Source: Hygrophila difformis
Lineage: Eukaryota; Streptophyta; Magnoliopsida; Lamiales; Acanthaceae
Assembly (NCBI GenBank): GCA_030278955.1
Contig: JAOANR010000008.1
Location: 38,200,148-38,264,147, forward strand
Length of the DNA: 64,000 nt
Direction of reading: 5' to 3'
Shown in pieces: positions 1 through 11,409 of the stretch. A model generated the notes under the pieces. It made no database searches, had not been told where the DNA came from, and worked only from the letters and a program-made list of their open reading frames with translations. Made by a program: the position numbers and the translations under genes. Position 1 is the first letter of the stretch. The number at the start of each line of letters is the position of its first letter.

Positions 1-662
1 AACTGACTTTACTAAATCTCTCTCCATAATATGCATACATACAACACAATATGAAATTAAAATCATTCCTCTTCACTTCTACTTACCATCACCAAAAACA
101 AACAAAAAAAAAAAAGAAAAAAACAGAAAATATTCCATCCGCATGAATTCCAACAATAAATTTTACCAAATTAAATAACCTCGTTATGGCGCAGATAACA
201 GATCATTTCTCTCTTGCAAGTACTAAGTACTACAAGTTCTCTTACCAATAGATATAGTAAGGCATGGTGATATTCTGTAACATGTAAGTAAAATATTTCC
301 CATTACTAGCTTGTTTCATAGAGCACGTGTAAAAAAAGATTTGTCAAATAAAATTATATGACGCATGTGCAAATTACATTTGTAGTTGTTAATTGTCATG
401 TAACAATTTGATTTTACTCTGTAAATTACATTTCATCTATCACCTGCTAGATTGGATAAGGCATACCTGCGTGCAACCATTTTCCATAGCTCTAAAAAAT
501 CTTTATGCCATGGCATGCAATGCAACATTAATGGTTCAGGTAAACATGTGTTTAGGTGGTAAATTACTACCTTTCTGATTTAATTCAATTGAAAAGGAAG
601 TCACTCAATGATTAAAAAAATAAAATATAGAATAAATAAGATATAAATAAGGCAGTACGCAC

Positions 663-1307
663 CTACACAACATTTAATCAACAGGTCTTGAGTATCTCTT
701 GCAACACGGACATCTGGAGGTAGCATCTCCTTTATGATTTTTGTCATTGTTGCTGAAAGAGAGTAACAATTGCCAGTTACAAATTATAGGCATATATATA
801 TATATACATATATATATAATACTTTGTGTACCTGCAATTCAATTAGATTTACTTGCCTCTATAAACAATTTTGGTTAACTAGATGCTCAGGCTATGCTAA
901 ATTTCAGTCTTAATCAAACCAGATTACCCACGTAATATAGTTTGCTAAATGCTTCCATTTATTAGCCACTCCTCCCCTTCATATTCACAGACCATATTGT
1001 TCAAATCTTATTCATGCAATATCTTGCTTCTTTAACACTTGTTAAGCATGCTACAAATACGGTCTTCAAAATCTGTAAATTGTACAAAGCGTGAGACATT
1101 CATGATTCAGCAAATCACCATCGTCGGAATTATGAAACACTCAGCACCTTATAGAAGTTCATGAAATTATTTCCTAGTAGTTTCAAATATGTGAGTCACT
1201 GAGTCGTGAGAAAACTCTAAAATCAAACTAGAATAAGGAACATAAAGTTAACCTTTTGGAAGAGAGGCATCTTCTTTTGTTCGACCAACAATGTCCATCG
1301 GCTCCAT
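663..1307 (-). CDS. DR1: Dr1 / NC2-beta homolog, first two coding exons (partial gene)
   Basis: Two exons, 1307-1253 and 752-663, read as the N-terminus of the TBP-binding repressor subunit Dr1 (NC2-beta), a histone-fold protein that pairs with DRAP1/NC2-alpha and blocks TFIIB/TFIIA entry at promoters. Exon 1 encodes MEPMDIVGRTKEDASLPK; exon 2 continues with ATMTKIIKEMLPPDVRVARD and ends at ...LLIKCCV plus one base. Splice sites fit: donor GTTAAC after 1253, acceptor CTTTCAG before 752, donor GTGCGTAC after 663, and phase is kept. The next exon of the family (EFINL...) is not between 1 and 662, so it lies off the left edge. The ATG at 1307 follows a likely acceptor at 1314-1315, which makes the leader a spliced 5'UTR. 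Oddity: the usual glutamate of LLIECCV is lysine here (AAA). The match comes from memory of the family but is nearly residue for residue. Confidence 0.9.
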
Positions 1308-1550
1308 TTAAACCTTCAAAAGAAAATGAATTCAAATTCTTATTCAATGTCCCATGGAGGCCACCAAAGAAGTATGGACCATCGACCATCATACTCTTGA
1401 GGAATTGAACTGTAGTCCCAGATATGCATATAGAATCATCAGAGAAGAATGATCACCAATCTTCACCAAATAATAGCAGGGTACAACGAGTTACAGAAAG
1501 CATAGATTGCTCAGTCAGAAGTTCACTTGCATCTCAAGATCTAAACAATC

Positions 1551-1659
1551 AAACATCAGCAGGACCCAAAGGCCATATATAAGGAGAGATATATCATCCC
1601 ATATCTATTCCAGTTCATTTCAAGTTCTCAAACATCAGCAGGACCCAAAGGCCATATAT
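1551..1659. repeat. 30-bp direct duplication inside Dr1 leader intron
   Basis: The 30-mer starting AAACATCAGCAGGACCC at 1551-1580 recurs exactly at 1630-1659, offset 79 bp. It creates a short chance plus-strand reading frame that I do not regard as a gene. Confidence 0.85.
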
Positions 1660-2278
1660 GATACCAACTCATTCCAACAAAAGAAAATTAAAATGACATC
1701 AAAATTAATGCACAAAGAGAGTCTGAAGACCTTTAACCATCTTCAGCAAAGTAAATAATATACACCATCCATCACAATATATTAAGTGAATTGAGCAAAA
1801 GATCAAACCTTTTTCACCAACAAAGCAGAAGTCAGCCACGTATTTTAACAGAACAAAACAATTTTGATCAGACCAGCTGAACTCAGCTCGTGGCTCCTAC
1901 AAACAAAATAAGTATACGTCCATCATCTAAGAATGTGTAAATTGACCGTACATTGATTACCATTTTAACTTGAAAAAATTGTAGCGACAGCCTGATAATT
2001 TTTGAAATAAATAATTTGTAAAATTCTACTTTCCACTAACAATATTAATATACCAATTACAGAAGCTACGCACGGAATTTGAACAATTCATCTGAAAGTA
2101 ATCGCGTGCATAAACCTGAAGAGTCTCCAATAAATCAAGACAATTTGATAGTTGACTAAAACGCCAAATTCCGAAATTTTTCTCAAAACAAAAACCCAAA
2201 ATTTCACGAAAACAATTCCACCGCACAAAAGCATTTAGAACAAGAACAACACACAACATCCAATACCTGATTCCATGA

Positions 2279-2317
2279 AAATATATATATATATATATAT
2301 AGATATATATGTATATA
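2279..2317. repeat. (AT)n microsatellite in Dr1 leader intron
   Basis: AT dinucleotide run with G interruptions. A shorter similar run sits at 797-819, in the intron between coding exons 1 and 2. Confidence 0.9.
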
Positions 2318-2391
2318 AAATAGAAACAAAGATGTGAACCCTAACTGGTGATTGTGGAATTCAGTATAAATAAATAAACGAAATGGGGTAC

Positions 2392-2652
2392 CTCGATTAA
2401 AAGCGAATAGGGATCGAAGAAGAGCAGAAGAGGCCCGCGAAGAAAGGGGTTCAGAAGCTGAAGACGGAAGGAGAGGGTTGGAAGGAGGAATCGGTAACGG
2501 TGACTCGCGACTCGAGAGCGCAGTGGAAAGAATCTGAGATTTACGTGACTTGTGTGTGTGTGTGTGTGTGTGGGTGTGTGTGTGTTTTCTTTTGTTTTTT
2601 TCGATGATTTGTTTGGGAATTGGTGGTTTTATTGAACCTAAATCTATATAAG
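2392..2652 (-). promoter_or_regulatory. Dr1 promoter TATA box and 5'UTR exon
   Basis: On the minus strand a TATA motif (CTTATATAGA, 2643-2652) lies about 30 bp before a probable start near 2615. The transcript then holds a (CA)n tract and a CT-rich leader with no ATG-led frame of note, ending at donor AG|GTACC (exon end 2392). The coding ATG at 1307 would follow a leader intron of about 1.08 kb. The start site is inferred, not seen. Confidence 0.6.
2551..2585. repeat. (TG)n microsatellite in Dr1 5'UTR
   Basis: About 35 bp of TG dinucleotides with one GG interruption. It is (CA)n in the predicted Dr1 leader. Confidence 0.95.
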
Positions 2653-2748
2653 AGTAACCTACTGCCCTTATGAATATAAAGATTAACCTAATTCTCTTTC
2701 ACAAAAATTTCCTTATGAACAGTAACATATTATCTCCTCAACATTCAC

Positions 2749-2898
2749 TTTCTGTACGTAATACAATACACATTTCTAATGATCAATAATTCATTAATAA
2801 TTCAAAATGTGTATAAGTAAAAATTCTAAAAATTTGATATTTTAAAATTACATGATGTAGTAATACGAATCTAACAAGATCCCACTTGGCCATATCTT
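2749..2898. mobile_element. Truncated Stowaway-type MITE
   Basis: The stretch is alignable by eye with the right half of the Stowaway copies at 33962-34219 and 34911-35163 (shared blocks AAAATTCTAAAAATTT and ACGAATC...CAAGATC). No right terminal repeat is present; similarity stops near 2898, where LINE-like sequence takes over. The left end is not clear. Confidence 0.55.
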
Positions 2899-2929
2899 CC
2901 TCCGACATCCCTACATCCACATCCTTCGT

Positions 2930-3281
2930 TCCCTTTCATGATAATAGCCGGGGAAGATGAGGTCCAAGGGGGAGTTTATGTGCCCGAAAGGGCAGCTGAG
3001 CTCCGAGGGGTGTTTGACAGGTGTCAGTTATTGGACATGAATGTGGTTGGCCGGCGTTTACTTGGTCTCGTATGGCGGGACAGGGTCGTCGGATAAGTAA
3101 GAGGTTAGACCGGGGAGTGTTAATCTAGCTTGGGAGGAAACCTTTTCTGAGGGGCGTATAATGCATCTCCCTAGAGTCGGGTCGGATCATTGCCCCTTAA
3201 AGGTGGTGTGTGGCGGGCATGTCATTGGTCGGAGGGATTGGCCGTTTAGATGGGAGGTCATGTGGAAGGAGCATGGGTCGT
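2930..3281 (+). pseudogene. LINE endonuclease C-terminal part, cut by Athila insertion
   Basis: Plus-strand translation gives the C-terminal half of an apurinic endonuclease domain of a plant L1-type LINE: a damaged catalytic GDFNE region at about 2938-2965 (bases missing), then ELRGVFDRCQLLD, a WSR-like block, SKRLDR and the closing GSDHCPL motif at about 3177-3200. The frame has an internal stop near 3125 and no start. It is interrupted at 3281 by the Athila 3' LTR and resumes at 29867 in the same frame. The 5-bp GTCGT at 3277-3281 is repeated at 29862-29866, so both halves are one element. The 5' end cannot be placed; it lies near or in the broken MITE. Confidence 0.8.
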
Positions 3282-5311
3282 TGATGAGTGATTTCCACTA
3301 CTCATATTTTACCACAAGCGGATGGTTGTCATCAAGTAATAAAAACCGGTGAATACCGGGTCGAACCCAACGGAATTTCAGAATATTATTTCATTTTGGA
3401 GAATATTTTAATTGTTTTAAGTTTATTAAATATATATTATGTATTTTAAAAGAGTTTGTTTAATTCTAATGATGATTAAATTAAAAACAGTGACATTAAA
3501 TTTAATATAAAAGCAAGTTAAATTTTTAATTAATAAAAATATAAATGGGAGATGCTTGTAATATTTTAAACATTGTCATCTTTATATAAAACAGAAATTG
3601 CATATTGATTTAGCATTTTCCAATGTCTAAAAAGATCAATTTCTTAAAATTAATTATTTTATAAAGATTAAAAATATAGTAATCTACTAAAATTCAAATT
3701 ATGCTTAAACGGACTTCATGGGAGCTGATTAAATTATCTAACATTCTACAATCATTATTCTATGCCTAAATTTGAGTTTTTCCCAAGCATACAAATTTTC
3801 CTATAGCAATTAATAGGCACATTTCATTTCCCAAATCATTGTGCACATGCCAGAATCTATTTTTAATGTAATTTATTCCCAATTCCAGTACTAAAATATA
3901 AATTCTACTTTTATCTCCCGATTTAGCAAAGCAGAAATCACAGAATTAGATTCTAACATTCAATTATGCAGAATAGTGTAAATACTCTAACAATTATGGT
4001 AAAATAACAATAAAACATGGTAAACTGGATTTAATTAATAATTTTAAGATGCAGACAGATCAGAATTATTGCCAGATTACTAAAAATAGAAAACACAGAT
4101 TGATCGATCATCTTTAATTTTGCAGATTGGTCAATTTAACATCAGATTAATTTTAGCAGCAGAAAATCAATCAGTACATTATTTTTCCCAATCATTATTT
4201 TATCACAGATTACTGGTATTAACATCGATCAATTCAGACTTGCTAATTTAAGCAGATTATATATGAAAATACCAGATTCATGAAGATAGGCAGATTATCG
4301 ATCTTTCTCATCCCTTAAACAGTAATCATAATTCATTTTCTAACATCTTAACACACAAATCCAGATTAGCATATAAACATCGATAATTAAATTACTTCCA
4401 TAAAAGATAGGTTCATACTTCAAAAGTGATTCTGAACTCTCGTTCTAGATCACTCCTAACACGAACATTACAGAAATCCGTCTACAAATTTGAAACATAA
4501 TAGCAGATTACATTTAGAAGCAAATTCATAACATTACAAAGCAAGAAAAAGAAAGGCAACACCTAGAATAGGAAGAACACGCCCAAAACTGCGTTCTTGA
4601 AGCATCCCTCTAGCATGATTTTGTGTTTCTGGCCTTCTTCTCCCATTAGAATATGTTTACAGAATGTTTCAGTCGAGTATATTAAGTCTGTGTTATGAAA
4701 AATGACGAAGAGATGCATTTAAAACCGAGTTCGGGAGGTTAGAAAACTGCCCAACCGCGACGGTGGCGCATAAAGTGGCGCTCAGAAGGGGTTTCAGGCG
4801 CCACCAAGGAGAGTGGGCGCATCCTGACGATTTTCCACGATTTCTGATTGCGGCGCCTAAAGTGGCGCCTGGAGGTCAATTTGGGCGCCGCCAAGCACGT
4901 GTGGCGCATTCTGGAGTTTTTCCATCTGAAATTTTTCTAAGTGCTGAAGTGGCGCCTGATGTGGCGCTCCAAGGTAGTTTTGGGCGCCGTCATGCCTATG
5001 CGGCGCATCCTAGGCACAGTCCAGTGTTGAAAAATCCAAATTTAACATCCTTTATCCTCCGAACACCTTTCTTTTGTCATTTTAATGCCTGAAACATCAT
5101 TGCAATGTATTAGATTTGCCAAAGTCTTATTAAAAAGCATAAAACATGATAAATTAAACTCAAATAAGCTCAATTTAACCACGATTATTTATATTTACAA
5201 ATCGCATGAAATATAAACTAAAAAGCATTAAAATAGGGTCACATGCATGCAATTTAGGTTCATTTTAACACAATTTTAGCTCATTTAAATGTGGTTTCAC
5301 AGGGTGCATAA
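3282..5311 (-). repeat. Athila 3' LTR
   Basis: 2030 bp, the partner of 27831-29861. The plus-strand left end is TGATGAGTG; the right end is GCATAA where the other copy has GCATCA, a point change in the terminal CA. It carries three units of the GGCGCC hairpin array. Confidence 0.95.
4763..5030. repeat. GGCGCC hairpin array in Athila 3' LTR (3 units)
   Basis: Three GC-rich units about 87-94 bp apart, each with a GGCGC(C) start, a GTGGCGC(C/T) about ten bases later, and a GGCGCC...GGCGCAT inverted pair. They stand out sharply from the AT-rich LTR. A 109-codon open frame here is best explained by the low stop density of the repeat; it lacks any family match. Confidence 0.8.
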
Positions 5312-5987
5312 ACATCCTCACACTTAAATATTGCTCGTCCCTTGAGCAATTAGATCAATTAACACATCAACTTGCCAATCAAGATAATAAAAGTAAAGTC
5401 TCTATAGTTCTACCAAATCATAGATTTCAACAACAAAATGAGTTAAAAAGGGTTCAAAGTTTAATGTGCTAGAACAAGGTAAATTAATATGAATCAGTTA
5501 TTAAAACCAGATATCCAAAGCACTTACAATACAGAAAACAAATTAATTACACATAGCACTTAAAATGGGAGAGTGAATAATGTAAATATGCTTTTCTATT
5601 CCAGTCTTCAAATATGCTCAATCAATGACTCGGTTTCACTATATTCTAGACACTTTGGCTGAGTTATAGATGGTTGAATTCCAAAAGCTACTCGTGTCAC
5701 CGAATATGTGCCAGTCATCCAGTCAAGAGTTTATGAATTGTTATTTAATTCCCCTTTTGAATATTTTTATTTTATTCTTTTCTTTCCTTTTTTTTTTTGA
5801 TCTTGCATTCTTCAACATTTTTTTTTCTTTATTCTTCACATGAGCTGGATGATTGGTATTTTTGATCTTGTAAATTTATAAATTTACATAAAGATGCTAA
5901 TTTAAAGTAAGCAAAATACTACCAAAATTAATCTAATCATGACAAATTTAAGAAAAAAAAAAGAAGCAATCCTATCTAACCAAAAAT
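5312..5987 (-). other. Athila 3' non-coding region and polypurine tract
   Basis: On the minus strand the sequence entering the 3' LTR is AAGTGTGAGGATG, a weak purine-rich tract at about 5314-5328, preceded by a GAGCAATATTTAAGTG block as is common in Athila-like elements. The rest is AT-rich with no frame of note. Confidence 0.6.
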
Positions 5988-7444
5988 CTAGATTTCTAAA
6001 GATCTATCCGAATCATCTACTTCATCTTCCCTGGGATCACCATCACCATCTTTAGAGCTCGAATCAGTAGGAGGAGCATATCGATCACCCAAGCTTTCAG
6101 ACATGAAGTGCTCAAGTCTGGAAGAAAGTCGTGCAAGCTGTGCCTGTGTACTATTTTCCTTCTTCTTCATCTCGGCTCTAAGCTGATGAATCTCATAAGT
6201 CATCCTATTAATTGCAATCTCTGCAGGCTCTGCCCTAGTACCAGATGTACTAGGTATATCAGAATGATGAGTGGGTGCCCTACGAGGTGAAGTAGGGTAA
6301 GCTAACTCTGCACATCTTACTCCAGGCTTAGTATAGTAATTCTTGAAAGAGATAGGAGGCTTTGGTTTCAAATCATGAGCATAAGCACTTAAATCCACTC
6401 CAGCTCTCTCACAAAGTGCCCAAATAAGTGCAGGAAATCCAAGTGCAGTCCTTGCAGCATCAGATGCTATGCTATCCAGCTCATGTGCTATCATCTCCCC
6501 AATGTCAATAGGCAACCCATTCTTCACACAATACACAAAGTACAACTCCTCTGCACTAGGCTGTGAAGTGTGTGAAGTAGGAAAAAACCTTATGCTTATA
6601 GAGCAAGTAGATCTGGTACAGCGGTGCATCCATCAAAGTAGCAACAACTCTTTGATTGTTCTCCCCTATGTAGGCAACTTTCATTTGCTTCTCAAACATC
6701 TCCTTTAAGATCTTTTTCTCCAACTCCGGTCCTCCTTCCTCTTCATAAATAGGCTCATGAAAGTTTTTCTTCTTTGTAGCCGGACAAGAGACATCCTTAA
6801 TTCCATAAAGTTCATTAATTATGGCAGGACCATATGGCACAGGTACTCCCCTAATCCATGAAGTAAAATGCTCATACCGGGAATTGCATAGGAATTGCCT
6901 AGTAAGCTCCCAGGAGTAAATTCCGTTTGGATGCTCAGCAAATTTCATCCATCCTCGACTCATCAAAGCATCATGAACCAAAATTCGCTCCATATCATCT
7001 TCAGTGAACCCTTTGTCTTGGATAATCCATCTTTTCACCATTCTTTGATAGTAAGAATAGGCCTGTTGATTTATAAAGATCGCCGGATTGAAAGTGTCCC
7101 AAGTTAGTTCCTCCAGAGGGGGTGTATCATCAGTGACTTTTTCTCTTGGTTTTAGAACCACGTGGACCCTCTGGTGAAACTTCTTCCAGATATTCAACTT
7201 CATCCTCCTCTTGCTGTGGATCATCCTCTTCTTGTTGAGCAGAATAAAAAGGAACTTCCTCTCCATCCACAGAATCAGCAACCAATAAGTCATTCATGAA
7301 CATATCTTCAGTACCCACAGCAGCCGGCTCCGGATCGGGTTCTCTAATAACAGGGGGCTGCGATTGGGGCACTTCCTTGGCTTTCTGCTTTTTTCCGGCA
7401 TTGTTCCTCTTGTTTCCTTGAGTTGGTTTCCTCTTAGGTCCCAT
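5988..7444 (-). pseudogene. Athila third ORF, copy B ('putative plant transposon protein'), frameshifted
   Basis: Three overlapping frames rebuild one protein of roughly 480 residues. The start is at 7444, with a basic stretch (MGPKRKPTQ, KKQK) like a nuclear signal, then an acidic linker. After a frameshift near 7130-7150 comes the folded domain (RWIIQDKGF, SRGWMKF, YSWELTRQFL, VPVPYGPAIINELYG). After a second shift near 6600 follow LPIDIGEMIAHELDS and FPALIWALCERAGVD, then a helical, probably coiled-coil stretch and an acidic tail (DGDGDPREDEVDDSD). The domain is the one annotated as 'putative plant transposon protein' in many plant genomes; its function is unknown and it sits in the env position of Athila-like elements. 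Copy A at 23139-16276 has the same domain order but is clearly diverged. Confidence 0.75.
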
Positions 7445-7742
7445 GAATAATGACTTTGTACAACAATTTAGAAGGTAGGACAGGTATTAGGAAGCTAATT
7501 AAATTGAAAGAGAAGAAAGTGGACATATTGGGTAGAATTAGAAGAGAGTCTATCATTCTTCCCCTTTTCAAAGAGAGTGGAAATCTTGATTTTGCTGAGA
7601 TATGGAGTGATTGATTCAATCTAAGTCCAAATATACATTAAACATATGATTTGGAGTCAGTTTAATGCTGTTTAGGATCTCAAAAAGCGATTAGATATGA
7701 TTTGAATCTTTTGGATTCGCGGATTTTTCAAAAATTCGCGTC

Positions 7743-7976
7743 GTTGGCGCCGAATGTGGCGCTCCGAGGCTGATTTAGGCGCCACACAGTGCATGTGGCG
7801 CATCCTGAAGAAAACTGAGATTCGCGGCGCCAAAAGTGGCGCTCAGGGGCAGATTTGGGCGGCCGCACAGTGTATGTGGCGCCTCCAGGGAAAACACGGA
7901 AAATTTTCTAAGTGTTCAAGGTGCCAGTGTGGCGCTGCAAGGCAATTTTAGGTGCCACATAGTACGTGTGGCGCAT
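7743..7976. repeat. GGCGCC hairpin array inside Athila, left part
   Basis: Units start near 7743, 7824 and 7918 with the same plan as in the LTR. One unit holds an 8-bp stem (GCGCCACA / TGTGGCGC). The array is cut at 7976 by the gag-only element and continues at 15651, giving five units in all. Confidence 0.8.
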
Positions 7977-8378
7977 TGTAACACCCCGGATTTGATAACC
8001 CAGGCCAGGATGTCACCGCCACATCTCCCTAGCAAGACACGGCTTCCCGAGCTCATCAAGGAAATGCAAGGCTTATGGGTACGTAAAAGATTTAAAAACA
8101 TTTCAATATTGTGTCCGGAATTTAATAATATTTAGTTCAAATACGGAAGTAATAATCATCCATGCACGAGATAGAGTAAATGCAACGGAAAATGGTAACC
8201 ATGGCCAACACGGCCAAACCTCGGGTTCAACTGGCCCGGTAAAACAGTAGTAAAATGCAGTGAATAAAAGTGTTCATAAAAAGTTTTCCCCCAAGTGCAA
8301 GTGCATGCATCACTCGACATACTCTGTAAAAGAAAAATAACGACGGGTTTATCAGTATAAAAATATACCGAGTAAGTT

Positions 8379-8712
8379 TTTTTTTGAGAAAACATCCTTT
8401 ATTTCATCCGAACCCAACATTTTAAGTACAACACTCAAGGAAATGGAATCCGAGATCCATACAAGCGGGAACGAGGTTTCCCAGTAACCAAACAACCAAC
8501 CAACCACTTACTAACACTTAAATAAGACGGCCAATATCGTTTGACGACATCTTTGATCACAACCTCTAGTTAGCCACAACAGCACCAGTCTTCACTAATA
8601 ACAAAACCTGCAAATAGCAGCCTTACTCAATGTCCTTTCTTCAATGTCCTTTCTCCAAATTCCATAGTACAATTAGGGGATTTGGAGTGCCATGCTTCAT
8701 TGCCAAGAAGTC
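8379..8712 (-). mobile_element. Short retroposon (truncated LINE or SINE) with 13-bp TSD
   Basis: Absent from the partner LTR. It is flanked by the 13-bp repeat TACCGAGTAAGTT at 8366-8378 and 8713-8725 and starts with a T run on the plus strand, so it is a minus-strand insertion with a poly(A) tail. Before the tail the minus strand reads ATGAAATAAAGGATG, as in plant LINE 3' ends. It has an internal duplication of AAGGACATTGA and no coding frame, so LINE or SINE is undecided. Confidence 0.85.
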
Positions 8713-9020
8713 TACCGAGTAAGTTAATCCCTAACTAAACAATTTAAGGGGTTACATGTGTTTAACTAAAATTACACTTTTCATGCATTAATTTAAAATT
8801 CATAGTTTACTCGCAGCGGAAGAACATGATTAATTTATTCAAGACGAGAATACATAATTAAAGGACTCAATTTAAAAGCGAAATTTAAAAGCATAATTTA
8901 AGAACGTAATTTGGAAGCATAATTTAAAAACATGATAAATAAAAATTTAAGCATAATTAAACACTCACGCAAGTCTTTTATATTTTATCCCGCAAACTAA
9001 GAAGAGGACACCATACCGGG

Positions 9021-9215
9021 GAGATCACTAACGAGGCAATCTCAAATCGTAGGACCACTAACGAGGCAGTCCAAATAAATGGGAGACCACTAACGAGGCA
9101 GTCTCAAAGATAGTGAGACCACTAACGAGGCGATCCAAATAACACAGCGCGCGAGATCACTAACGAGGCAATCTCAGATAGTAAGGAGACAACTAACGAG
9201 GCAGTCTCAAAAATA
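9021..9215. repeat. Hairpin minisatellite, six units, in LTR of gag-only element 1
   Basis: Six units of about 30-37 bp share the loop CACTAACGAGGC, flanked by complementary arms: GAGAT/ATCTC, GGAC/GTCC, GAGAC/GTCTC. Arm pairs change together between most units; one unit (GAGACC with GATCC) is imperfect. The array ends about 700 bp from the LTR 3' end after subtracting the retroposon. Confidence 0.9.
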
Positions 9216-11143
9216 ATGATAGCATGAAGATCGGATCAGCCTAGTGAACGGGATTTTTCGAAAGTTCGTATTTCAATGTTACAAAATATTCGATATCGCG
9301 TTTCGTAGTTCGAGTTTTCTCAAGTTCGAAAAATCCGATTAGACACAGTTTAAGCCTTTCTTAATTAAAAATTCATCTTTTAACCAAAAATTCTGAAATT
9401 TAAACAGTAGCTCAAGAACAACATACGAACAACTTTCATGTTTTAAGTTTTCGGAAATAATTTTCGAAGTGAGTCAATTTCCGAGATCTTTACAAAAAGG
9501 GATTTCTGTCCAAAGGACTGCTTCCGACACAGTTTCGTGCAACGCCGATTAAAAATTCATTTCAAATCCAATTGGTCCGAAATTTTTAGAGGATGTATAT
9601 AACACCTTAATGAACAACTTTCATGTTTTAAGATTTTGGAAATAATGAATTTTAGACGTTCAAAAATCGACACCAAAACGCTGCTTACGTGCGGATTCAA
9701 AAATCGGGTTAGAACAGGTTCTGTAATCGTCCATTTTGACATATCAAATGAACTCCAAAATTCATGAAATTATATATGCATAATCTAGACACAATTATCT
9801 ACAACTTTTGTTTAGAAATACAAAGTTGAATCGGTTTAAAAACGGGTGAAAAATATGCATCGAGCCGAGTCAATAAATCTGCCCAGAATTCAAACGTCCG
9901 GTTTTATTACAGAAACTTTACGGTACGATTTGGGATATCAAATCTTTATGTCAATGGCTGAAATTTGGACACAAGGTAGATTAGAGTCTTATGAACAAAA
10001 TCTATGTTGAAATGTTTTTGGTTTGAATTCCCGAAGATGGAGTTTTAGTCGAGTTACTGAAATTGGTTGAAAATAGGGTTTTTAAAAACCGATTTTAGTT
10101 ACGTGTCTAGATCTTTTAATTTAAACGACAATAAACCACAAAAATTGAAGAGTAAGGACTTAACTTACTTAGTTAGGGAATAGGGTCGCTGTAATGGCTT
10201 ATCGGACGTCCTAAGGTCGCGACGAACGGCCAGATTCTCCGATCGCTTTTTGTTCGCCCCCAACGTGAGATCGTAGCAAAGGAACGAGGGTTGGATTTCG
10301 GATTTTTGAGACTTATGGACAAAATTAACACTATGATATAACTTATCAAGGTTCAAAAAGGCAGTGGCGATGTCCCGCTCGTCCCGTCTTTGCCGGAATA
10401 CTCGTCGGAAGGTCGCCGGAAGGTCGTCGGAAGGTGTTTGGCTTTGGGAGAGATTGAGGGTGGTTTGGGGGGCTGCTCAATGTTGAATAGAGTGGGGGAG
10501 GCAGCCCTAGGTCGGGTAAAAGCTTCCCCACTCGTCTGATTTACTTACCAAAGTCGGGGTCGAAATTTTTGGCAAGAATCGCTGAGATAGCGCGATTTGC
10601 AGCTGTCTGCTGCTTGGCGCGCTCCTGGCGCTTTCCCTCGCGGCTCCGGCCTGGGGGCCGGGTCGTGCGATCCGTCGGGCCTTTTCTCCTCTCTTTTGGA
10701 CTTCTGTTCTTCTACGTTTTCGGGCTCGACTTTTCGGGTCGTTCTCGGGTTACGATTCCTTTCTTAAATTTATTTCGACTCCAATGAATTTCATATTCGT
10801 AATCTTGAATCCATCGAGTTTGAATCCGTTGGCTTGAATTCGTTGTTTTTCGACTCCCGTGCAATAATCTAATTATTTCTGACTTCACGGGTTCTTGGAA
10901 TTAAAATTCTTTTTCTTTCTTGAATTTAATTCCAATTCTTTTGACTCAATTCATGGACTGTCTTCGGGTTTCCTTTCCCTCTTTTATTCCATTATGAATT
11001 TTTGAATCTATCGGCGTTTCATTCTCGAGCAATAATTTATTGTGATAAATTATTTTCTTCTTCTCGGAGATATTTCGACCTTGATCGGATTAAGAAATAA
11101 ATTTTTATTCCTTTGGACGCCGATATAAATCTCGGGTGTTACA

Positions 11144-11386
11144 GTCTACCCCCCTTAAGAATCAACTTCGCCCTCGAAGTTGTGTTTCGGTTTCTTCGAG
11201 TTAAACTTTAGGATGGTTTTGGTTATGTTTTTGTTTTGTGACTGAACTTAGAATTTAGATTTCCAAGCTGCCTACGTACCCTGTGAAGGGATCAAGTCAT
11301 CACGTAGTTCAAAACTATTTGAATTCGTTTATTTATTGATTTGGGATACATAATATTCGGGTTGTTACATCCTCCCCCCTTAAGAT
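11144..11386 (-). promoter_or_regulatory. Two polypurine-tract-like sites of gag-only element 1
   Basis: Minus strand: CTTAAGGGGGGAGGATGTAAC at about 11386-11366 and CTTAAGGGGGGTAGAC at 11160-11144, the latter touching the 3' LTR. Both are followed by TGTAACA(A/C)CCCG, so the distal one looks like a second tract plus LTR start. The 210 bp between hold no frame. Confidence 0.7.
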
Positions 11387-11409
11387 TACAGTTATATCCC
11401 CATAATTGC

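Larger units (their letters stand above)
7977..11143 (-). repeat. 3' LTR of gag-only element 1
   Basis: 3167 bp including a 334-bp retroposon plus its 13-bp target duplication; otherwise collinear with 12828-15650. Confidence 0.92.

Noticed and set aside
1..662. Further Dr1 coding exons
   Set aside because: Searched the minus strand for the next conserved block (EFINL..., EDKRTIAPEH) and found none; this is intron.
1507..1758. 83-codon plus-strand frame
   Set aside because: Lies in the Dr1 leader intron and arises from a 30-bp direct duplication; no family match.
4763..5092. 109-codon open frame over the GGCGCC array (also 29313-29642)
   Set aside because: The frame follows a GC-rich non-coding repeat in an LTR; no domain, and the internal array copies do not keep it open.
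9021..9215. CRISPR array
   Set aside because: Repeat and spacer are not separable, spacers are short and related, and the array is duplicated in both LTRs of a retrotransposon.
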